This document shows, one piece after another, positions 9,027-17,822 of a stretch of DNA of 64,000 nt (its first letter is position 1; each line of letters opens with the position of its first letter). The position numbers and the translations under genes were made by a program. The notes beneath the pieces are model-generated. The model ran no database searches. It saw nothing but the letters and a program-made list of their open reading frames with translations, and had not been told where the DNA came from. The stretch comes from Clostridia bacterium. GTDB lineage: Bacteria; Bacillota; Clostridia; Lachnospirales; Anaerotignaceae. The stretch covers positions 1 to 64,000 of the forward strand of contig CAJTDC010000004.1 of assembly GCA_910575055.1 (NCBI GenBank), written 5' to 3'.

Positions 9027-9623
9027 TTATAACCTCCCAAAATTTTGTAATATATTTAAGCCTACATCACCGCTTTTTTCAGGGTGAAACTGTAACGCAA
9101 ACACATTTTCTTTTTGTGCTGCTACTTGTATTTCTTTACCATAATATGTTGTTGCACTGACAATATCTGCTTCTGTATTCAAATGATAAGAGTGTACAAA
9201 ATAAACATAAGGCTCTTGTGAAAGCCCTTCAAACAAAGGATTTTTCTTTTTTATATTTAAAGAATTCCAACCCATATGAGGAATTTTTACATTCTCTGGC
9301 AATTTTACAATTTCTCCCTGCAATATTCCCAGTCCTTTATGTTCTCCATATTCATAGCTTTTTTCAAAAAACATCTGCATACCTAAACAAATTCCCAGAA
9401 GTGGCTTTTTTTGCTCTACCACATCATAAAGCACTTTATCAATCCCTTTTTGTTTTATTGTCTGCATAGCATCTCTAAAAGCCCCTACTCCTGGTAATAC
9501 CACTTTATCTGCTTTTTGTATTTCACTTGGTTGCTGTGTTATGACTGCTTTATATCCTAAATATTCAAAAGCCTTTTGAACACTTCTCAAATTCCCCATA
9601 CCATAATCAATAACTGCAATCAT
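9027..9623 (-). CDS. hisH: Imidazole glycerol phosphate synthase, glutaminase subunit
   Basis: Class I glutamine amidotransferase of 198 residues that supplies ammonia to HisF. Visible are the nucleophile elbow GICLGMQ, the His-Glu pair in FALQFHPEKSG, and the oxyanion region VLPGVGAF near residue 50. Separated by three bases from both hisB and hisA, so translation is likely coupled. Confidence 0.96.
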   Translation of the reverse strand: MIAVIDYGMGNLRSVQKAFEYLGYKAVITQQPSEIQKADKVVLPGVGAFRDAMQTIKQKGIDKVLYDVVEQKKPLLGICLGMQMFFEKSYEYGEHKGLGILQGEIVKLPENVKIPHMGWNSLNIKKKNPLFEGLSQEPYVYFVHSYHLNTEADIVSATTYYGKEIQVAAQKENVFALQFHPEKSGDVGLNILQNFGRL

Positions 9624-9626
9624 TTG

Positions 9627-10217
9627 TTATCCCTCCAACATTCCCTTTGTAGAAAGTACTCCTTCTATTCTTTCATCATAACTTGTTGCAATATCAAGTG
9701 CCTTTCCAAATGCTTTAAACATTGCCTCTGCAATATGATGGTCATTTTTTCCTGTAAACACTTTGATATGTAAATTTAATCCTGCGTGAAGGCATACTGC
9801 TCTAAAAAATTCTTCTATCATTTGTGTGTCCATAGCACCTATTTTTTCAGTCTGGAATGTAGCATCATATCCCAAATAAGGTCTTCCGGAAATATCCAAT
9901 GCACACAGCACAAGTGCTTCTTCCATAGGCAATACAAAACTACCATATCTTTTGATGCCTTTTTTATCTCCTAATGCTTGTGCTATTGCTTTTCCCAATA
10001 CAATACCTACATCTTCCACAGTATGATGACAATCTACGTGTAAATCTCCTTCTGCTTTTAATTTCATATCTATAAAACCGTGTTTAGAAATATGTGTTAA
10101 CATATGATCAAAAAATCCTATTCCTGTATCAATACTATTTTCTCCTTTGCCATCTATATTGATATTTAATGTAATACTGGTTTCAAAAGTATTTCTTTTT
10201 ATTTCAGCTGTTCTCAT
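9627..10217 (-). CDS. hisB: Imidazoleglycerol-phosphate dehydratase
   Basis: Monofunctional IGP dehydratase of 196 residues, with the two half-repeats of the family and the metal-binding motifs GFFDHMLTHISKHG, DCHHTVEDVGI and NDHHIAEAMFKA. There is no histidinol-phosphatase domain, so that activity must come from a gene outside the window. One base separates it from hisD. Confidence 0.96.
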   Translation of the reverse strand: MRTAEIKRNTFETSITLNINIDGKGENSIDTGIGFFDHMLTHISKHGFIDMKLKAEGDLHVDCHHTVEDVGIVLGKAIAQALGDKKGIKRYGSFVLPMEEALVLCALDISGRPYLGYDATFQTEKIGAMDTQMIEEFFRAVCLHAGLNLHIKVFTGKNDHHIAEAMFKAFGKALDIATSYDERIEGVLSTKGMLEG

Positions 10218-10218
10218 A

Positions 10219-11505
10219 TCATTTCTCCTTTCTTACTGAAACAGCATTTGCGTGTGCTGTCAGTCCTTCTCCCTTTGCAAATGTCATAACATCATCAGAC
10301 AATTCTAAAAACGCCTCTTTACTAAATGATAGTATACTTGATTTTTTAATAAAATCGTCTACAGAAAGAGGTGAAAAAAATCTTGCTGTACCTCCTGTAG
10401 GCAGTACGTGATTTGGCCCTGCCATATAATCCCCTAAAGGTTCCGGTGTATAGTGTCCCAAAAATATAGCACCTGCATTTTTAATATAAGGCAGCAATTC
10501 AAAAGGTGCTTTTGTACAAATTTCCATATGTTCTGGTGCAATGCGGTTTGACAATTCACAAGCTTGCTTCATATCTTTTGCTATTACTATTAAACCATAA
10601 TTTTCAAGTGATTTTAGTATGATTTCTTTTCTTTCTAATTGTTCTGTTTGTATATACAATTCTTTTTTTACTTCTTCTGCCAATTTTTCACTATCTGTTA
10701 CAAGTATTGCTGATGCCATTTCGTCGTGCTCTGCTTGTGAAAGCATATCCGCTGCTACATAAACTGCATTAGCACTATCATCTGCTATGACAAGTATTTC
10801 GCTAGGTCCCGCTATAGAGTCAATATTAACTTGTCCATAAACACTCTTTTTTGCCAATGCCACATAAATATTACCTGGCCCACATATTTTATCTACTTTT
10901 GGCACACAAGTTGTACCATAGGCAAGTGCTGCAATGGCTTGTGCTCCTCCTACTTTATATACTTCATTTACTCCTGCTTCTTTTGCCGCTACCAATGTTG
11001 TTGGTGTGACTCTACCATCTTTTTGTGCTGGTGTTGTCATAATAATATGAGGTACTCCTGCTACAGAAGCTGTTACTGCATTCATAAGCACACTGGAAGG
11101 ATATGCTGCTTTTCCTCCGGGAACATAAATACCTACTTTTTCAATAGGACGTATGAGTTGTCCTAACATTTCTCCATTTTCAGAAGGTTCTAACCAACTA
11201 TTTATTTTTTGTTTTTGATGAAAATTTCTAATTCTTTGAGCTGACTTTTGTATTACTTTTATCAATTCTTTTGGTACTTGTTCATAAGCATATTCAAATT
11301 CTTGCTGTGTTACTTTGATATTTTGTTCTGTGATTTCTATGCCATCAAACTGTTTTGTATATTCAAAAAGTGCTTTATTTCCTTTTGTTTTGACAGCATA
11401 TAATATTTCATCTACTATTTTTTGTACATCATTTTTTTCTATAGTATTTCGGCATAGTATTTGTTGCAATTTTTCATTGTCATTCTTTTTTAATACTGTT
11501 ATCAC
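10219..11505 (-). CDS. hisD: Histidinol dehydrogenase
   Basis: NAD- and Zn-dependent last two steps of histidine synthesis (histidinol to histidine). 428 residues. Visible are the zinc-site segments SQAEHDEMASAIL and, near the C-terminus, EPLGDYMAGPNHVLPTGG, and the substrate-loop IAPEHMEI. Also the glycine-rich GPGNIYVALAK. Thirteen bases downstream of hisG. Confidence 0.96.
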   Translation of the reverse strand: MITVLKKNDNEKLQQILCRNTIEKNDVQKIVDEILYAVKTKGNKALFEYTKQFDGIEITEQNIKVTQQEFEYAYEQVPKELIKVIQKSAQRIRNFHQKQKINSWLEPSENGEMLGQLIRPIEKVGIYVPGGKAAYPSSVLMNAVTASVAGVPHIIMTTPAQKDGRVTPTTLVAAKEAGVNEVYKVGGAQAIAALAYGTTCVPKVDKICGPGNIYVALAKKSVYGQVNIDSIAGPSEILVIADDSANAVYVAADMLSQAEHDEMASAILVTDSEKLAEEVKKELYIQTEQLERKEIILKSLENYGLIVIAKDMKQACELSNRIAPEHMEICTKAPFELLPYIKNAGAIFLGHYTPEPLGDYMAGPNHVLPTGGTARFFSPLSVDDFIKKSSILSFSKEAFLELSDDVMTFAKGEGLTAHANAVSVRKEK

Positions 11506-11518
11506 TTTTATTCTCTCC

Positions 11519-12148
11519 TTATCGTATTGCTCTCATTTTATCTATCATATCCATAATTCTTTTATGCTCCATTTTCATACTACCTCTATTTACAATTACT
11601 CTTGCTGAAAGAGGACAGATTTCCTCCAACACTTCCAATCCATTCGCCTTTAATGTAGAGCCTGTTTCTACAATATCTACTATCACATCAGAAAGCCCTA
11701 CAATAGGTGCTAATTCTACAGAACCATTTAATTTTATAATTTCTACTGTAATTTGCTGTTTATCAAAATAATCTTTGGCTATGCGAGGATATTTTGATGC
11801 TACACGAATATTATTCATTGTTTTTAATTTTTGTTTCATTTCTGGCTTTCCTGCTACTGCCATACAACATTTGCCTAAATGCAAATCTAGCATTTCATAT
11901 AAATTTCTTTCTTCTTCTAATATGGTATCTTTTCCTACAATTCCTACATCTGCTGCTCCGTGTTCCACATAAGTTGGTACGTCACTTGCTTTAGAAAGAA
12001 AAAATTTTAGTTTTAATGCTTCATTTACAAATATTAGTTTTCTTGTTTTTTGTTTCATTTCTTCACAAGGCATACCTATTTTTTCAAACAGTTCCATTGT
12101 TTGCTCTGCGAGTCTTCCTTTTGCCAATGCAAACGTCAAATATCTCAT
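11519..12148 (-). CDS. hisG: ATP phosphoribosyltransferase, short form
   Basis: First committed step: condenses ATP and PRPP. At 209 residues it is the short HisG type without the C-terminal regulatory domain, which needs HisZ for activity and feedback control; hisZ lies immediately upstream and overlaps by 4 nt (ATGA). The PRPP-binding loop [16 protein letters not shown] is present near residue 155. Confidence 0.96.
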   Translation of the reverse strand: MRYLTFALAKGRLAEQTMELFEKIGMPCEEMKQKTRKLIFVNEALKLKFFLSKASDVPTYVEHGAADVGIVGKDTILEEERNLYEMLDLHLGKCCMAVAGKPEMKQKLKTMNNIRVASKYPRIAKDYFDKQQITVEIIKLNGSVELAPIVGLSDVIVDIVETGSTLKANGLEVLEEICPLSARVIVNRGSMKMEHKRIMDMIDKMRAIR

Positions 12149-13437
12149 ATTGTTCCCTCCTCTACATTAGGCAATATTAATTCTGATACAGCAATTTCTG
12201 CTGTAAATCCCCCCATTTCATCTGCTAAACTAATTACTTTAACAGTTTCACTATCTACAAAATACAGCACATGGCTCATTTGTTTTGACTGTGCATAAGC
12301 CATATTTTTAGCAACATCTTCTCCCAAAAGACTCATCTCTACATACATACCACTTCTACGATAAATATTTGAAATTTCAATGGCTTTTTGTCTACCTTGT
12401 TCTGTAAATGCCACAAGTGTTTTTGCTTTTTTCTCTTCTATTACAATACCTTGTTTTTGCATAGCAAAAAGCACTTCATTGAGTTTTAATACCATACCTA
12501 CTGCTGGCATATCGGTACCATATTGTGCCACTAGATTATCATAACGTCCTCCACTCAATATACTATAGCCACTATCGTCAACATATCCTCTGAATATAAT
12601 CCCTGTATAATAATTTAGTTGTCCTACCATACCTAAATCAAATGTAACATATTCTTCAATATGATAACAACGCAATATTTGATACAATTCCTGTAAACGG
12701 GATATTGCCCTTTTTGCTGTTCTGTTTTTGGTAAGCCTTTTGGCATAGGCAAGCACTTCCAATGTTCCTACCAACTTAGGCAGTTCTATAAAAAGCTGTC
12801 TAATACTTTCTGGTATATCATACTGTGTTACTATATTTTCTACAGAAACATAATCTCTATAAGCAATACGCATTTGCAGTTGTTTACAAATTTCTTCTGA
12901 CAGTCCTGTTTCTTCTAATATTCCCTTGAAAAATGCTACATTTCCTACTATAATTCTAAAATCAGAAAGCCCTGCTTCTAACAAGCTATTTATTGCTACT
13001 GCAAGCACTTCTCCATCTGCATCTGCACTGTCTATACCTAAAAGTTCTACACCTGCCTGATAAAATTCTCTCTGTTTTCCTTGATATTCTTCATTATAGC
13101 GAAATGTATTTCCAAAATAACTAAATCTCATAGTTTCGTCTTTTTTATCTGCAAAATTTGTGGAAGCGATACGAGCTATAGGAGGTGTCATATCTGTACG
13201 CAATGCCAATGTAGAACCATCTTTGTCAAAAAAACGAAACATTTCTTTTTGTTTTGTACCTCCTAATTTTTCATCTGAAAATACTTCCATATATTCAAAT
13301 GTAGGTGTTTCTACTTGTCTATATCCAAAACATCTAAAAATTTCTCCTATTTTATGTGTAATATTTCTTTTATTATCACATTCTTCAAAAAGCATATCTT
13401 TTACACCAACAGGCGTATAAAGTTTATTATCTCTCAT
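12145..13437 (-). CDS. hisZ: ATP phosphoribosyltransferase regulatory subunit
   Basis: A 430-residue HisRS paralogue that activates short-form HisG and gives it histidine sensitivity. It shows class II synthetase motifs (motif 2-like [23 protein letters not shown] is degenerate; SGGRYDNL near 300) but serves no tRNA charging role in this context. The first gene of the hisZGDBHAFIE operon. It starts about 50 nt after a consensus promoter; no T-box or attenuator is visible in that short leader. Confidence 0.93.
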   Translation of the reverse strand: MRDNKLYTPVGVKDMLFEECDNKRNITHKIGEIFRCFGYRQVETPTFEYMEVFSDEKLGGTKQKEMFRFFDKDGSTLALRTDMTPPIARIASTNFADKKDETMRFSYFGNTFRYNEEYQGKQREFYQAGVELLGIDSADADGEVLAVAINSLLEAGLSDFRIIVGNVAFFKGILEETGLSEEICKQLQMRIAYRDYVSVENIVTQYDIPESIRQLFIELPKLVGTLEVLAYAKRLTKNRTAKRAISRLQELYQILRCYHIEEYVTFDLGMVGQLNYYTGIIFRGYVDDSGYSILSGGRYDNLVAQYGTDMPAVGMVLKLNEVLFAMQKQGIVIEEKKAKTLVAFTEQGRQKAIEISNIYRRSGMYVEMSLLGEDVAKNMAYAQSKQMSHVLYFVDSETVKVISLADEMGGFTAEIAVSELILPNVEEGTI

Positions 13438-13494
13438 AATATTATTTCCCTTTCTTTTTGCTTTATCACTCTACCTAAATAAAGTATATCGGCT

Positions 13495-13523
13495 ATTATA
13501 ATACTGTTTTTTCTATTTGTCAA
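13495..13523 (-). promoter_or_regulatory. his operon promoter
   Basis: Perfect consensus on the minus strand: TTGACA (13518-13523), 17-nt spacer, TATAAT (13495-13500). Transcription starts near 13488, leaving a leader of about 50 nt that is too short for a T-box. Confidence 0.88.
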
Positions 13524-13537
13524 ATTTATATGCAAAC

Positions 13538-13568
13538 AAAACCCCGACAGAATAATTGTCGGGGTTTT
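13538..13568 (-). terminator. nrdR terminator
   Basis: AAAACCCCGACA / TGTCGGGGTTTT, 12-bp stem six bases after the nrdR stop codon; it separates nrdR from the his promoter. Confidence 0.88.
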
Positions 13569-13573
13569 ATTCA

Positions 13574-14038
13574 TTACAAATTTGTTTTTTCTTTTGCCAT
13601 TTTATCCAATTCTTCACGGAATTTATTAATGTCTGCAAATTGGCGATATACAGACGCAAAACGCACATAAGAAACCTCATCTAACTCTTTTAGTCTTTCT
13701 ATTACCATATCACCTATTTTTTGACTTTCTATTTCTCTTTCTCCTGAACCAACTAATGTTGTTTCAATATCTTCTACCAAAAGCTCCATTTGGTGCACTG
13801 AAACAGGTCTTTTATAGCAAGATTTCATAATACCATTTAACAATTTTATTTTATCAAACAATTCTCTCGTGCTATCCTTTTTGATTACTGTAACGGGAAT
13901 GGCATCAATTCTTTCATATGTTGTAAAACGTTTTCCACATTTGTCACACAACCTTCTTCGGCGTATTACAGAATTTTCCTCTTGACTTCTTGAATCAATT
14001 ACTCTTGTATCTTCATAATTACAAAATGGACATTTCAC
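13574..14038 (-). CDS. nrdR: Transcriptional repressor NrdR
   Basis: ATP/dATP-sensing repressor of ribonucleotide reductase genes. 154 residues. An N-terminal zinc ribbon has Cys pairs in VKCPFCNYEDTRVID and RLCDKCGKRF, followed by TTYERI and an ATP-cone (about 49-139). The GTG at 14036-14038 is taken as the start because the family begins directly at the (M)KCPFC zinc knuckle and GGGAGGG lies upstream; the frame is open further to 14077. Probable NrdR boxes lie 500 bp away in front of nrdDG, which reads in the opposite direction. Confidence 0.95.
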   Translation of the reverse strand: MKCPFCNYEDTRVIDSRSQEENSVIRRRRLCDKCGKRFTTYERIDAIPVTVIKKDSTRELFDKIKLLNGIMKSCYKRPVSVHQMELLVEDIETTLVGSGEREIESQKIGDMVIERLKELDEVSYVRFASVYRQFADINKFREELDKMAKEKTNL

Positions 14039-14152
14039 AATACACACCCTCCCTTCTATCACTATTTTTTTACACATTCATACACTGTATAGTATATACA
14101 AAAAACTTTTACAGGTCAACATTTTTTGCCATATTTTAGTATGGTTTTACTA

Positions 14153-14416
14153 TTAACACTCTTGAAGTAATTCTTCTAAACTAGACTCTATTAATATAAT
14201 ATCATCTCCTATTTTTTTAATACATTTCCAAGGAATATAATATTGTTTATTTCCTCCTCCAAATATATTCCACATTTTCCCATTTTCTACCGGTATAATC
14301 AATGCCAGTATTCTTCCATTACAACTATCAAATTCTAAATCTGTTACATAACCTAGTCTACAGCCATCGCAAACATTGATAACCTCTTTTTGTTTTAATT
14401 CACAAAAACGTTCCAT
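14153..14416 (-). CDS. YlmC/YmxH family PRC-barrel protein
   Basis: An 87-residue single PRC-barrel domain: CELKQKEVINVCDGCRLGY, then a LEFD..NG.I..LIIP strand and the aromatic YYIPWKCIKKIGDDIILI segment typical of the YlmC/YmxH group. In spore formers this family is linked to sporulation, although a precise role is not known. It lies upstream of nrdR on the same strand, about 115 nt away. Confidence 0.88.
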   Translation of the reverse strand: MERFCELKQKEVINVCDGCRLGYVTDLEFDSCNGRILALIIPVENGKMWNIFGGGNKQYYIPWKCIKKIGDDIILIESSLEELLQEC

Positions 14417-14513
14417 ACTTTTTCTCCTTACAAAAATTTTTTATTTTTACAGTATATGCTTATATATCGCCTTTCCTACCCTCTATTACTACCATAATTT
14501 CACAAATGCCATA

Positions 14514-14542
14514 TTGACGGATTTCTTTTTCTATACTACAAT
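14514..14542 (+). promoter_or_regulatory. nrdDG promoter
   Basis: TTGACG (14514-14519), 17-nt spacer, TACAAT (14537-14542). The -10 element lies inside the first NrdR box, as expected for direct repression. Start of transcription near 14549; leader about 160 nt. Confidence 0.75.
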
Positions 14543-14551
14543 ATATACACG
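14536..14551 (+). promoter_or_regulatory. NrdR box 1
   Basis: A 16-bp sequence matching the core of the NrdR consensus acaCwATATAtwGwgt (CAATATATA at 14539-14547) with weaker right end. It overlaps the -10 element of the nrdDG promoter. Confidence 0.7.
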
Positions 14552-14566
14552 CTTAATATAAATAGA

Positions 14567-14582
14567 TTGCTATATATTGTGT
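14567..14582 (+). promoter_or_regulatory. NrdR box 2
   Basis: TTGCTATATATTGTGT matches the conserved part of the NrdR consensus completely. Its start lies 31 bp after that of box 1, three helical turns, the spacing known for paired NrdR boxes. Confidence 0.85.
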
Positions 14583-14632
14583 TTATCGACAAATATCGCC
14601 ACAACACAGCGATATTTTATTGCACTTTTTTG

Positions 14633-14650
14633 TAAGAACATATGTTCTTA
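14633..14650. promoter_or_regulatory. Perfect 18-bp palindrome in the nrdDG leader
   Basis: TAAGAACATATGTTCTTA is a perfect palindrome between the NrdR boxes and the nrdD ribosome site. Its role is not known: it may be an operator for another regulator or a short RNA hairpin. Confidence 0.4.
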
Positions 14651-14708
14651 ATCCTCTAAATACTGCAATAGTAAAAACAATTACAAAGAGAAGGAAGGGA
14701 ATTTTTTT

Positions 14709-17045
14709 ATGATTACAACTATTCAAAAAAGAGATGGAAGACTAGCTCATTTTGACATTAACAAAATTGCCAATGCAATACAAAAAGCATTTTCTTCTAC
14801 TGTGGGAAAAAAAGAATATACCATTTGTTTACAATTAGCACAAAAAGTTTGCGAGCATTTACAAATGGAGTCTCCCTCTGTAGAACAAATACAAGACACT
14901 GTTGAAAAAGTTTTAATCGAAAATGGACACATTAACACAGCAAAAGCATATATACTTTACAGAGCAGAAAGAACTCGTATTCGCAATATGAACAGTCGTT
15001 TAATGAAAACATTTGAAGATATCACATACAAAGACGTAAATGATAGCGACATCAAAAGAGAAAACGCCAACATTGACGGCAATACTGCTATGGGTTCTAT
15101 GCTAAAATATGGCTCAGAAGGTGCAAAACATTTTTACGAATGTTATGTGTTAAACCCTGCTCATTCAGAAGCACACCAAAACGGTGACATACACATACAC
15201 GATTTAGATTTTTACACACTTACTACCACCTGTTGTCAAATTGATTTATTAAAACTATTTCATAATGGCTTCTCTACAGGTCACGGTGTTGTTAGAGAAC
15301 CTAACGACATTGCCAGCTATGCTGCACTTGCTTGCATTGCTATACAATCCAATCAAAATGACCAGCACGGTGGACAAGCTATTGTCAATTTAGATTATGG
15401 CTTAGCACCAGGTGTCAAAAAAACATATTTAAAAAGATATCATTCTAATATGGTTTCTTCTATTGAATTAATGACAGATGCTCAAAAAGCAGAAGAAGTC
15501 AAAAACAGTTTAAAATCTCTTTTAGAACAAGGATATTATGCTACCATTGATGAAAACGAAAATTATATACAAAAAGAAACAGATTTACTTTGTTCATTGG
15601 GTTTATCAAATGAAATCATACAAAAAGCACAATCTTTTTCTAAAAAGAAATCTTTGTTAGAAACAGACAAAGCCACATACCAAGCTATGGAGTCATTGAT
15701 ACACAATTTAAACACTATGCACTCCAGAGCTGGAGCACAAACTCCTTTTTCTTCTGTCAACTATGGTATGGACACCTCTACAGAAGGTAGAATGGTAGTG
15801 AAAAATTTATTGCTTGTTACAGAAGTAGGGCTTGGTAATGGGGAAACACCTATATTTCCTATACAAATATTTAGAGTAAAAGAAGGCATCAATTTTAATC
15901 CAGGAGAGCCTAATTATGATTTATTTCGTTTAAGTTGTCGTGTGAGTGCAAAAAGGCTTTTTCCTAATTTTTCATTTCAAGATGCTCCTTTTAATTTACA
16001 ATACTATAACGGCACTCCAGAAACAGAAATTGCTTATATGGGCTGTCGTACCAGAGTAATGGGAAATGTCTATGACAAAAATAAAGAAGTTTCTCCAGGC
16101 AGGGGCAATTTGAGTTTTACCACTATCAATCTTCCTCGTATTGCCATATTATCAAATGGTAATATAGACTGGTTTTACAAAGAATTAGATAGCAAAATTG
16201 ATTTGGTAATAGAGCAGTTACTAGAGCGTTTTGAAATACAGGCAAAGAAAAAAGTGCATAATTATCCTTTTCTTATGGGAGAAGGTGTTTGGATTGACAG
16301 TGAAAAATTAAATCGTGATGATGAAGTCAGAGAAGTATTAAAACACGGTACACTTTCTGTAGGTTTTATAGGTTTAGCAGAATGTTTAAAATCTCTCATA
16401 GGTATGCACCACGGTGAAAGCGAAGTTGCACAAAATTTAGGTCTGGACATTATTAGCCATATGAGACGCCGTATGGACGAGGCTTCCCAAAAAATGAAAC
16501 TAAATTTTACATTACTTGCTACACCAGCAGAAGGACTTTCTGGAAGATTTTTAAAATTAGACCAAAAACGTTTTGGTATACTAGAAGGCATTACAGACAA
16601 AGAATATTATACTAACAGTTTTCACGTGCCTGTTTATTACAACATCAGTGCTTTCAAAAAAATACAAATAGAAGCACCTTACCACGCTCTTACCAATGCA
16701 GGCCATATTACTTATATTGAATTAGACGGTGACCCTACTCAAAATGTAGATGCTTTCGAAAAAGTCATACGTTATATGAAATCCCAAAATATAGGATATG
16801 GCTCTATCAATCACCCTGTTGACAGAGACCCTGTATGTGGTTACAACGGTATTATAGGCGATACTTGCCCAAAATGTGGCAGAAGTGAAAAAGATGGTAT
16901 TCCTTTTCAAAGAATACGTCGTATCACTGGTTATTTAGTGGGTACTCTTGACCGCTTTAACAATGCCAAAAGAGCAGAAGAACGTGACAGAGTAAAACAT
17001 ACTATATCACAATATACAATTTCTGAAAATGGAGAACAAAAATAA
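14709..17045 (+). CDS. nrdD: Anaerobic ribonucleoside-triphosphate reductase
   Basis: Oxygen-sensitive class III reductase making dNTPs from NTPs. 778 residues. An N-terminal ATP-cone (about 3-92) senses dATP. The catalytic barrel follows (DLDFYTLTTTCCQIDL, HGGQAIVNLDYGLAPG). C-terminal zinc Cys pairs are in DPVCGYN and DTCPKCGRSE. The glycyl-radical site is RITGYLVG (Gly741). The ribosome site GAAGGAAGGGA precedes the ATG. nrdG starts at the very next base after the stop codon. Control by NrdR is indicated by paired boxes on the promoter. Confidence 0.97.
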   Translation: MITTIQKRDGRLAHFDINKIANAIQKAFSSTVGKKEYTICLQLAQKVCEHLQMESPSVEQIQDTVEKVLIENGHINTAKAYILYRAERTRIRNMNSRLMKTFEDITYKDVNDSDIKRENANIDGNTAMGSMLKYGSEGAKHFYECYVLNPAHSEAHQNGDIHIHDLDFYTLTTTCCQIDLLKLFHNGFSTGHGVVREPNDIASYAALACIAIQSNQNDQHGGQAIVNLDYGLAPGVKKTYLKRYHSNMVSSIELMTDAQKAEEVKNSLKSLLEQGYYATIDENENYIQKETDLLCSLGLSNEIIQKAQSFSKKKSLLETDKATYQAMESLIHNLNTMHSRAGAQTPFSSVNYGMDTSTEGRMVVKNLLLVTEVGLGNGETPIFPIQIFRVKEGINFNPGEPNYDLFRLSCRVSAKRLFPNFSFQDAPFNLQYYNGTPETEIAYMGCRTRVMGNVYDKNKEVSPGRGNLSFTTINLPRIAILSNGNIDWFYKELDSKIDLVIEQLLERFEIQAKKKVHNYPFLMGEGVWIDSEKLNRDDEVREVLKHGTLSVGFIGLAECLKSLIGMHHGESEVAQNLGLDIISHMRRRMDEASQKMKLNFTLLATPAEGLSGRFLKLDQKRFGILEGITDKEYYTNSFHVPVYYNISAFKKIQIEAPYHALTNAGHITYIELDGDPTQNVDAFEKVIRYMKSQNIGYGSINHPVDRDPVCGYNGIIGDTCPKCGRSEKDGIPFQRIRRITGYLVGTLDRFNNAKRAEERDRVKHTISQYTISENGEQK

Positions 17046-17561
17046 ATGAATATAAAAATTAGTGGTATTGCAAACGACTCTATAGTAGACGGAGAAGGTA
17101 TTCGCTTTACTATTTTTACACAAGGCTGCCCTCATCATTGTCCTCATTGCCACAATCCCCAAACACACGACCCCAATGGTGGCTATGAAGAAAATACAGA
17201 AAATTTAATTGCTATGATAGCACAAAATCCCTTGCTAGATGGTATTACACTTTCTGGAGGAGAACCTATACAGCAGCCTCTCCCTTGTTCTATACTTGCT
17301 CAAAGTGCTAAAAAAATGGGGCTTACTGTTTGGCTATATACTGGCTATACTTGGGAAGAATTACTTGCTAAAAATGACAAAGCAATACAAAAATTGCTTC
17401 ATTTTACAGATGTGCTTATTGATGGTACTTTTATATATGAACTACGTTCTTTAGAATTGTCTTTTAAAGGTAGTTCTAATCAGAGAACAATAGATGTACA
17501 GAAAAGCCTTTTACAACATTCCGTTGTGCTTTGGCAAAAAAAACCCTATCTTTTTAGATAG
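17046..17561 (+). CDS. nrdG: Anaerobic ribonucleotide reductase activating enzyme
   Basis: Radical-SAM protein that installs the glycyl radical on NrdD. 171 residues, with the CxxxCxxC cluster C28-C32-C35 (QGCPHHCPHCHN) and GGEPIQQP as the SAM-binding GGE motif. Its start abuts the nrdD stop without a gap. The last codons and the TAG lie inside the terminator hairpin, so the C-terminal KKPYLFR is encoded by terminator sequence. Confidence 0.96.
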   Translation: MNIKISGIANDSIVDGEGIRFTIFTQGCPHHCPHCHNPQTHDPNGGYEENTENLIAMIAQNPLLDGITLSGGEPIQQPLPCSILAQSAKKMGLTVWLYTGYTWEELLAKNDKAIQKLLHFTDVLIDGTFIYELRSLELSFKGSSNQRTIDVQKSLLQHSVVLWQKKPYLFR

Positions 17562-17572
17562 GGTTTTTTTAA
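17541..17572 (+). terminator. nrdDG terminator overlapping the nrdG 3' end
   Basis: AAACCCTATC / GATAGGGTTT stem followed by a T-run; the nrdG stop codon is at 17559-17561 within the 3' arm. Confidence 0.88.
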
Positions 17573-17600
17573 ATTTTTTATTATTTTTTTAAAAAAAGTG

Positions 17601-17629
17601 TTGACAGATTACAATTTATATCCTATAAT
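17601..17629 (+). promoter_or_regulatory. tRNA-Lys promoter
   Basis: Perfect consensus: TTGACA (17601-17606), 17-nt spacer, TATAAT (17624-17629), 12 nt before the tRNA. Confidence 0.88.
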
Positions 17630-17641
17630 AATATCCGTTGT

Positions 17642-17714
17642 GGGTCACTAGCTCAGCAGGTAGAGCACTGGACTTTTAATCCAGGTGTCTCGGGTTCGAA
17701 CCCCGAGTGACTCA
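17642..17714 (+). tRNA. tRNA-Lys(TTT)
   Basis: Full cloverleaf with acceptor GGGTCAC/GTGACTC, GGTTCGAACC T-arm and anticodon loop CTTTTAA (anticodon TTT) in the stem CTGGA/TCCAG. CCA is not encoded. A monocistronic unit with its own promoter and terminator. Confidence 0.96.
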
Positions 17715-17719
17715 TGTCA

Positions 17720-17754
17720 AGCTATCATTGAAAAACAATGATAGCTTTTTTTAT
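17720..17754 (+). terminator. tRNA-Lys terminator
   Basis: AGCTATCATTG / CAATGATAGCT with an A5 loop, followed by a T-run. Confidence 0.88.
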
Positions 17755-17774
17755 GCAATAAAATAACGGATACA

Positions 17775-17800
17775 AAAAAGGGAGTAAATACTCCCTTTTT
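17775..17800 (-). terminator. Terminator of the 17823-18677 lipoprotein gene
   Basis: AAAAAGGGAG / CTCCCTTTTT around a 6-nt loop, 22 bases past the stop on the minus strand. Confidence 0.8.
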
Positions 17801-17822
17801 ACTGTCAAGCAATTTATTTTTA

